Positions 57,501 to 64,000 of a stretch of 64,000 bases of DNA are shown here, piece by piece; the first letter of the stretch is position 1, and each line of letters starts with the position of its first letter. The notes beneath the pieces were generated by a model. The model did not search any database, was not told where the DNA came from, and worked only from the letters and a program-made list of their open reading frames with translations. A program made the translations under genes and the position numbers. The stretch spans positions 33,039,364-33,103,363 of the forward strand of contig CM072523.1 of the NCBI GenBank assembly GCA_036898135.1, in the 5' to 3' direction. The stretch comes from Oncomelania hupensis. Taxonomy: Eukaryota > Mollusca > Gastropoda > Littorinimorpha > Pomatiopsidae.

Positions 57501-59953
57501 ACATGATGCACATACTATCTGTATACATCAACAAGCAAGAGCAGACACACCCACACAACCCACTGCTTGTCTCCATCCTCTTCCTTTTCTCTCAAATGCA
57601 CACTCAAAGGTCAAATGAAGGAAATAACCCTGACCTAAATTATATAAAACTAGCATCTGGGAACATGACTACTCAGCAACCACGAATGCTGCATGTGCCA
57701 GAGGAGGCCAAAGTACAACAGTTACAGGTGATACGCCCTCTCAGCATGAACAGCATCTGCTACATCGTCACATTAATTGCTATTTTTCTGTTTGTTGTTA
57801 TTAATACTTACTATTGTTTCGCTGGAAGAAAATTTGCTTACAAAAGCTTTTGGTAAACATTGTCAGATGAATAAATCTCTATTTAGTTTATATCTGTACG
57901 ATATCTTGTCTTTTTTTAAATGTTCCAATCTCCTAACACCCGAGACAATAAACCACTGGTGATGATTACTTTCCACATCGCTAAACTATACATACCAGCC
58001 CTGAAAATGAAAAAAAGGTCCCACTAGCCTTTGGCTAGTAACTTAAAAATTTTACTAGCCAAACTAAAAATTTTACTAGCCAAACTAAAAAAAAGTTCAT
58101 TTTAGCGCACTTGCATTTGGCGACTAAAGTTTTTTTTTAGTCGCCAATTTTTTTTTTTCACTAGCCATGGCGACTAAATTAGTCGCCATTTTCAGGCCTG
58201 CATACATGGAGGTATGTCTGATCACCATAGGTTGATTAGCTGCACTGTCAACAATCGCCTTAATTTCACAAACATACCGATATGTGCCTATGGTGCGGGC
58301 TGATAAGCTCCAATGACAGTAACAGTCAGCAGTTGGTCATAATGACTGTCACTGTTTATCATCCCTTTTAAAAAGCAAATATGTGCTTACAAATTCTTTT
58401 CATAGTCTTCACCAAAGCATTGACAATCAATCCGTTTCATACTCAACTTACACATAAATGCATGTCCCACGTCATGCCATCGAAAAGAAAAATACACAAA
58501 AAGGCCAACACATACATACCCAGTCCACTGTCGGTGCTTTCTTGCCGCGTGTGATCTGTGCTGCTGCCGGTCTGTCCCAAGAAGGGATCTGCTATTGACG
58601 TCATCTCCGTCATCTGATCTGCTGCCTCCACACCTCCGCCCCCAACCACACCCTTTCGAATCATCATTTCCTGTGTGAATACAGAACGGTTCAAATAATC
58701 TTTTCGTTCTTTTTTTTCAATTTTTTTTTTCCATTCAGGGTCAAAGTTTACATTCATTCAATTCCATTTTTAAATTCCACTCAGAGTTGAATTTCCTATT
58801 TTTCTTTTACATTTAATTTCAAGTTCTTTCTCGCTAAAGCATTTCACTAAGAAGAAAGGGCCATCTGATGAAATCTTTTGTGAACAAACAATCTAGCATT
58901 TGCATGGCATACATTAGTTAACATCGACTCAAACAAACTCTTATTTAGTCCAATAATTATTTATACCCTTTATAATTTTGTTCTCCCTGATGAACATCAG
59001 TACCTACATGAACAATGCATATATGTACTCCTTACCTGTCTGTTGATCTCCTCCTGGCGCTTGGCAAGCCTCTCCTTTTCCATCTGCAGTTGTTTCAAGG
59101 TGGCCATCTGACGCTGCTGCTCGGCAGAACCGATGGGTCGCTGCTGTTGCACTGCTCCTCCTACCACAGGAGGGGAGCTGGCGCCACTGTTTGGGCTACG
59201 CATCTGCTGTGACTGCGGGGAAAGAGCTTGCTGTTGTCCTGGAGAAAGCTGTTGTTGCTGTGGCGCCTGCTGATGCTGCTGTTGCAGTCGCATACCGAGC
59301 CTTTGTTGCTGTGCAGCTGGTGGTGGCAAAACATCAAATTTTCTTTTGTCACCAACTGAATGTAAAGAAACAGCATTTCAAGGTTTGACACCATGGCCCA
59401 GCGCTGGCTGATTTTACCACAACTATTCCTATCCAAAGCCTACTTGAACAGCGCACAACTCCATGCCAAAACGACATGACCACTGCGCTGACTAAACCTA
59501 AACATTGTGCTTGGGCCCTTTCTAACAGCAATGTTAAAGACTCAAACTATCCTCACACCATGTTCACACTAAAGTTTTCTTCAATTCATGGAAACACAAA
59601 GTAAAAAGAACAAACATTAAAGCTGCACAATCTGAGTTTTGCTATTTTTAAAGGTGAATTGATTACAAAATAAATTGTACATCATCATCCTCACTTAGAA
59701 TTTAGCAGAAACAGTTTTCAGTATACTTACGAACTGAAGGGTGGAACCAACTGGTAGTTCTGTCTACATGGTTGATGAAATACATTTCCCCATCAGGAGT
59801 GAATGCTCTCTCCCAACCTTGGGGGACAGGCAGTTTGGTGATGTCAATGGGAACAGGCGGAGTTTGGGTTCCAGATGCAGGGCTCCCAGGTTGCTGAGGG
59901 GAGCCCAGGCTGTTAGGACTGTGAGACTTGCGGGGGTCTTGCCAGGTGGTTGT
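54567..59953 (-). CDS. YAP1: YAP1/Yorkie transcriptional coactivator, C-terminal six exons (5' part outside window)
   Basis: Exons in order: 59953-59731, 59355-59036, 58670-58520, 56930-56847, 56169-56063, 54650-54567; phases all match (969 nt, 322 residues). The first begins with the second half of WW1 (TTTWQDPRK) and contains a complete WW2 (LPVPQGWERAFTPDGEMYFI to TTSWFHP). Next come a Gln-rich segment, a coiled coil (LKQLQMEKERLAKRQEEINR), and the transactivation region with HTRQESTDSGLG and YNLPRTPEDFL. The end is DNLLTWL, the YAP PDZ-binding motif. YAP binds TEAD factors through an N-terminal domain (not in the window) and is held in the cytoplasm when phosphorylated by LATS/Warts; the HTRQES motif fits the LATS consensus HxRxxS. 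The gene has no internal stops. Upstream exons presumably lie beyond 64000. Confidence 0.96.
57996..58200. mobile_element. Hairpin-rich MITE-like element
   Basis: A 205-bp unit in a YAP1 intron. The ends are inverted: cagccctgaaaatg at the left, and the complement of the right end reads caggcctgaaaatg. It is flanked by direct repeats catac (57991-57995 and 58201-58205). Internally it is built from small palindromes: actagcctttggctagt, ttggcgactaaa with its complement, and a near-perfect palindrome around aaatt. The TIR start resembles hAT-type MITEs, but the 5-bp duplication does not fit hAT, so the superfamily is left open. Confidence 0.75.
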
Positions 59954-60682
59954 CTGAAGAAGATGACTGCAAGAAGAGGTGAACAAAGATTTGATGGATC
60001 CATTCAAGAAGATATGAAGTGCTTTATATTTCCCCGAATGATTCAGGTTGATCAAATCTGAAAGGGGGTGGGAAAAATTCTTAGGAATTTCGTAACAAAT
60101 ACATGAAGATAATTACATATAATATTTAACACAAAAAAGTTGCAATACTTCATTAATTATCATAGTCTGTGACTTTCAAACTTTCATTGTGAAAACCCAG
60201 AAACATGAACACATCTGTTCCTCATGCTGCAAGATAATGTGATGAAGTCATTCAAACAGCTTTTAACTTACTTTATATCTTGTGTCTTTATCATCTGGCT
60301 GGTTGAGGGACTAAACAGATAGATATAGGTAGTCTTTACCATTTGCTTTGTAATTAATATACACCATAAAGTTGTAGTGCAAATTTCACAATTGTGTCTT
60401 GTTCCCCACTACATTATTAACAATTTCAAAAACAATGTTGTCCTTCTCTTAAAGTTTATATTAGGTCTCATACCAAACTTATTCTGGTGTCATGTCTCAT
60501 GTGATAAAAAAGCAAATTTACCAAAGAAAACGATCTGAAGGAAAAAAAAATACATGCAACAACCAATAAGAAAACATTCAAAAACAATGTACATATAATT
60601 TCCAGAATTATACAGTGGTAAAACATAACACTTTAAAAAAAAAATGAAGAGCATACAGAACTTTATCATTTCCAGAATTATA

Positions 60683-60989
60683 CAGAAACAGAGAGAGATA
60701 CAGAGAGAAAGAGTGGGGAGAAGTGTGTGCGCACATGTAATGTTTACATAGTTTAATTAGGAAATTACTTCAAACAATAAATTAAATACTGCATTTGTGA
60801 TACTTCTTTGTGATCCAGAGAAAGTATTCAGAAGTGCAGAAACAGAGAGAGATACAGAGAGAAAGAGTGGGGAGAAGTGTGTGCGCACATGTAATGTTTA
60901 CATAGTTTAATTAGGAAATTACTTCAAACAATAAATTAAATACTGCATTTGTGATACTTCTTTGTGATCCAGAGAAAGTATTCAGAAGT
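60683..60989. repeat. Perfect 154-bp tandem duplication
   Basis: Positions 60683-60836 and 60837-60989 are identical, beginning cagaaacagagagagataca and ending gtattcagaagt. The unit has no coding content. It is very recent or an assembly artefact. Located upstream of the YAP1 exons seen here, presumably in an intron. Confidence 0.97.
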
Positions 60990-61169
60990 TCAAAGTCAAC
61001 GTCTCATTCAAACAATGTAACCTTCAAGACCACATAATGATAATGTAACACCATGCTTTGAGCATGCTTCAACCATCTGAGCTTGCTGTAAGCTGTAAGG
61101 AACCTAGATATTATTAATATCTGACCTGGTTCTAACACTATAGTAAACAGACATTTATAATTCTAAATA

Positions 61170-62150
61170 AGTAATTACACCACAAACAAATAAACTGCTG
61201 AAACTGAAAGTCAACAAAAACAGAGAGTGGTCCATGATAAGATTTTCTCTACAAATATGGTGAAGACAACTGATGAACAACAACAAATGACCAAACAGCT
61301 GTTTGCCTTTACAAAATTACATAGTAACATTCTTGAAAATCTCCTCTCCATTCTAAAAACCTCATCTGGCTGCTTCTCAGACATCCAGAATTGGATGACA
61401 GTGAACAAATCACAACTCAATGCAGACAACACAGAAGCCATGCTCATTGGTACTAAGCATAAACTGTCCCCCTCCCTTACTGACACAATAGCTCTAGATA
61501 ATAACCCCATTCCTCTTTCACCTATTGCAAGGAACCTGGGTGTTGTCCTGGACAATACCATTGATATGTCAGATTTCATCCGCAAAACAAGTCAAGCCTG
61601 GCAATACCAAATTCGCTGCATTGGACTTTTCCATAAATACCTGACAATCGACGCAACTTCTAGACGTCTTTCATTCTCTTTTGACTTTACTATTGCAACT
61701 CTCTTCTTTCTGGTCTGCCTGCTTCTTCCACCCACCATCTGCAATGTGTTCAAAACGCTGCCGCTCGCCTCATTCTCAAAAAGAAAAAAATCTGACCACA
61801 TCACTCCACTTTTTAGCTGACTCCTCTGGCTTCCCATACCGTAAAGAATTTGCAAAATCTGTCTTTTCTGTTACAAGTGTCTCCATGGCTCTGCTCCTTC
61901 ATACCTTGCCGATAGGCGATAATGTCAAACGCTACACTCCCTCTCGCAACTTGCGCTCTTCATCTGGACACGCTTCTTCTCAGATACTCTGCCACAAACT
62001 GTCCTTTGTTGGTTCTAGATCTTTTTCTGTCTTTGGACCAACTGCCTGGAACTCATCACCACTTGCTCTCCGCAGCATATCAAATATCAATGCTTTCAAA
62101 ACAAACCTCAAAGCTCATTTTTTCTCTAAAGTCTTCTCCTGATCGGCTCT
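61170..62150 (+). mobile_element. CR1/L2-like non-LTR retrotransposon, 3' part
   Basis: Two overlapping frames carry the end of an RT: WMTVNKSQLNADNTEAMLIG, LSPIARNLGVVLDNTIDMS, then after a frameshift YTPSRNLRSSSGHASSQI, FSVFGPTAWNSSPLALR and FKTNLKAHFFSKVFS. The last three are the characteristic C-terminal blocks of CR1/L2-type elements. The catalytic FADD box is absent, so the copy is 5'-truncated, and the frameshift near 61800 kills it. It is on the strand opposite to YAP1, presumably in a YAP1 intron. Confidence 0.88.
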
Positions 62151-64000
62151 GTCTTCAAACTGCTTCTTCAATATTGCCTCATCCTTTTTGTGCATATGTG
62201 TGCGAGTGCGTGTTTATGCCTGTTTAGTGTTTATGTGTGCATGTGTGGGGAATCTGTTGATTACTGCTTCTCCCCCAGTCCGCTTTGACTTACATACATT
62301 GCCCTCATGTGCTGGAGACAAGGTGGTTGTACAAAGAATAATGAATGAGGCTAGTCATCTTCAGATAATAACATAAATAATAAATGAATCTTACACCAGT
62401 CACAGGCTTCAGGTAACCACAGATGCACATGATTTGTACCGAAGTCAAATGTGCAAAACTCATATGCAGGTATCAAACAAAGCATCTTTCTAGTTTCTAA
62501 ATAAAGTTGGATTCATAATCATCATAAAACTTAAAAAACAACCTCAACTTAGAATCAAACCTTCCATTAAGTCCCAAAAGAACTGACTGATCTGAATTCC
62601 TGAAAATGTTAGTAAAAACTTGCTATGAATAAAACTAATTTAGAACATTCAAAGTTTGAATGAGCATTTTCATTAATTTATCTTCAATTGCAGTTGAACA
62701 TGGAACTAGAGAGTGTACAATGTAGTAAGAACAGTGTTAACAAAATGTATGGAACAAAGAACTAACAAAATAAATGAACAATTGCCAAGTTTAAATCAGT
62801 CTTCAAACAAGCTCAACATGTTTGGTTAGGGTTACCAAAGGAGAAGAGAAAAAACACTGGGACAACTCCAACTGGAATTTAAATAAAAGTACAACCATAA
62901 AATTTAATGAGAAAATATTTCAAACCTCAAACTAAGAAACGTGATTACTTAATAAATTGTTAGCCATTACCTCGGCAGCACAATTAGATCCCTTGCAAAG
63001 AAATACAAAGCAACAAAATGCAATTATTATTTAGTATTGATACTAAAATGTTGATTCATTTACCAAACTTTACAAAATGTACTAAACAAGCTGGAAGCAG
63101 CTGAGATCTTAGTGACCTGCAAGATAGGGGAGGATATAAAATGACAAAGAGATGTGAGAGGGGGTGTGTGGGGGAGGGGGTATGTGTGGAAGGGGATGGA
63201 TGGAGGAAGGACTTTAAAGACAAAGAGCACAACCTTCAAATAGCTCCCCTTCCTACTCCCAACCCAATTCCTCCATGGAAAAGCCCAGGGGTCAGAGTAT
63301 GACTGGGAGGGGCAAAGGCAGGGACAGTAGGGACAGAACTTACTGTTTGCAAGCCACACAAAAGCCTGAACAAAACTTACAAAGATGTGAGGGACAGGCT
63401 AGCAAGGATCAGACTTTAACTCAACTGTCAGTGTCCTAAAGCTACAGCAGGCTGCCAAACGTTACTTTCAATAAACTAAGTTTAAACCAATTTTACTTGT
63501 TAGTTTTCTAAGAAACTTCTTTGTTTTTTTTTTAAAACCCAAATGAAGTTACATATTTGTAACTATTTGGCACCTTAAATCGATGTAGCAGCAAGAGATG
63601 TTGAGTGTTATAAATCAAATAAATTATCATTATTATTATAATTATTATTTAACTTTATTATAAACTATTTTAGCCCACGGACCTCACTGAGCAAGTTAGC
63701 AGAGCATGGCTTGAACGTACTATACAATCAACCAAAATAAACATCAAACTTATAGTATAGTTTCATACTTGTGCATTCTACCATACTAACCACATACTAC
63801 CATACAAACTTACGTTAAAGCTACTTGGGCAACGACTGTATAGCACATACTCATAGAGTACGCCATGCACTGACTGCATTGAATGCACAAACAGAAATTC
63901 ATCATCTTCTCCTCAATGTTATGTTACTACTCCATTGCTGTCACTGTGTTTATTTGCCACTATAAAATCCTGTCTTGTCTTGCAAAGCGACAATCCAAAT
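62151..64000. other. Presumed YAP1 intron, no exon recognised
   Basis: AT-rich, with no WW1 N-terminal half, TEAD-binding segment or other YAP exon seen on the minus strand up to the window end. A G/A-rich low-complexity block at 63120-63340 gives only spurious frames. Confidence 0.45.

Noticed and set aside
57503..57856. 117-codon plus-strand frame with one membrane-like segment
   Set aside because: It lies antisense in a YAP1 intron, is AT-driven, has no recognisable domain and no exon-like composition over most of its length.

Overview
The window is animal nuclear DNA: AT-rich, with short exons in long introns, GT-AG splice sites, dense microsatellites and many non-LTR retrotransposons, SINEs and cut-and-paste DNA transposons. 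Gene content and repeat style suggest a lophotrochozoan, most likely a mollusc (gastropod-like). That placement is an inference; nothing here is diagnostic of a species.

Three host genes can be read. (1) Positions 1524-17157, plus strand: a complete 17-exon gene for an 803-residue leucine-rich-repeat protein that I identify as XRRA1 (X-ray radiation resistance-associated 1). All exon phases agree. (2) Positions 41636 down to 22955, minus strand: an 11-exon gene for a 447-residue LRR protein with several lysine-rich clusters. I do not recognise a named family. (3) Positions 59953 down to 54567, minus strand: the last six exons of the Hippo-pathway coactivator YAP1/Yorkie (end of WW1, complete WW2, coiled coil, transactivation region, C-terminal PDZ-binding LTWL). 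Its 5' exons lie beyond the right edge. A 95-codon open frame at 19518-19805 may be a further small gene or a terminal exon.

The rest is largely mobile DNA. Left edge: an uninterrupted jockey/CR1-type reverse transcriptase frame on the minus strand that runs out of the window. XRRA1 introns: a short retrotransposon 3' end, a mariner deletion derivative, a PIF/Harbinger-like element carrying a MADF-like frame, and AGGTCA-rich repeats. Introns of the minus-strand LRR gene: three copies of one tRNA-derived SINE, a THAP/P-like transposon, and two further copies of one APE-type retrotransposon family. 41.8-47.2 kb: a decayed jockey/CR1-like element, then the best-preserved copy of the same family (785-codon frame), itself interrupted by a SINE whose head resembles 5S rRNA. 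47.8-48.4 kb: an R2/NeSL-like C-terminal remnant. YAP1 introns: a hairpin-rich MITE, a perfect 154-bp tandem duplication and a CR1/L2-like 3' fragment.

There is no operon logic; the genes are independent units separated and expanded by transposons. The most informative observations are the nested insertions with exact target-site duplications, the 5S-headed SINE, the TIR elements with captured or fused frames, the unnamed LRR gene, and the regulatory region of the YAP homologue.
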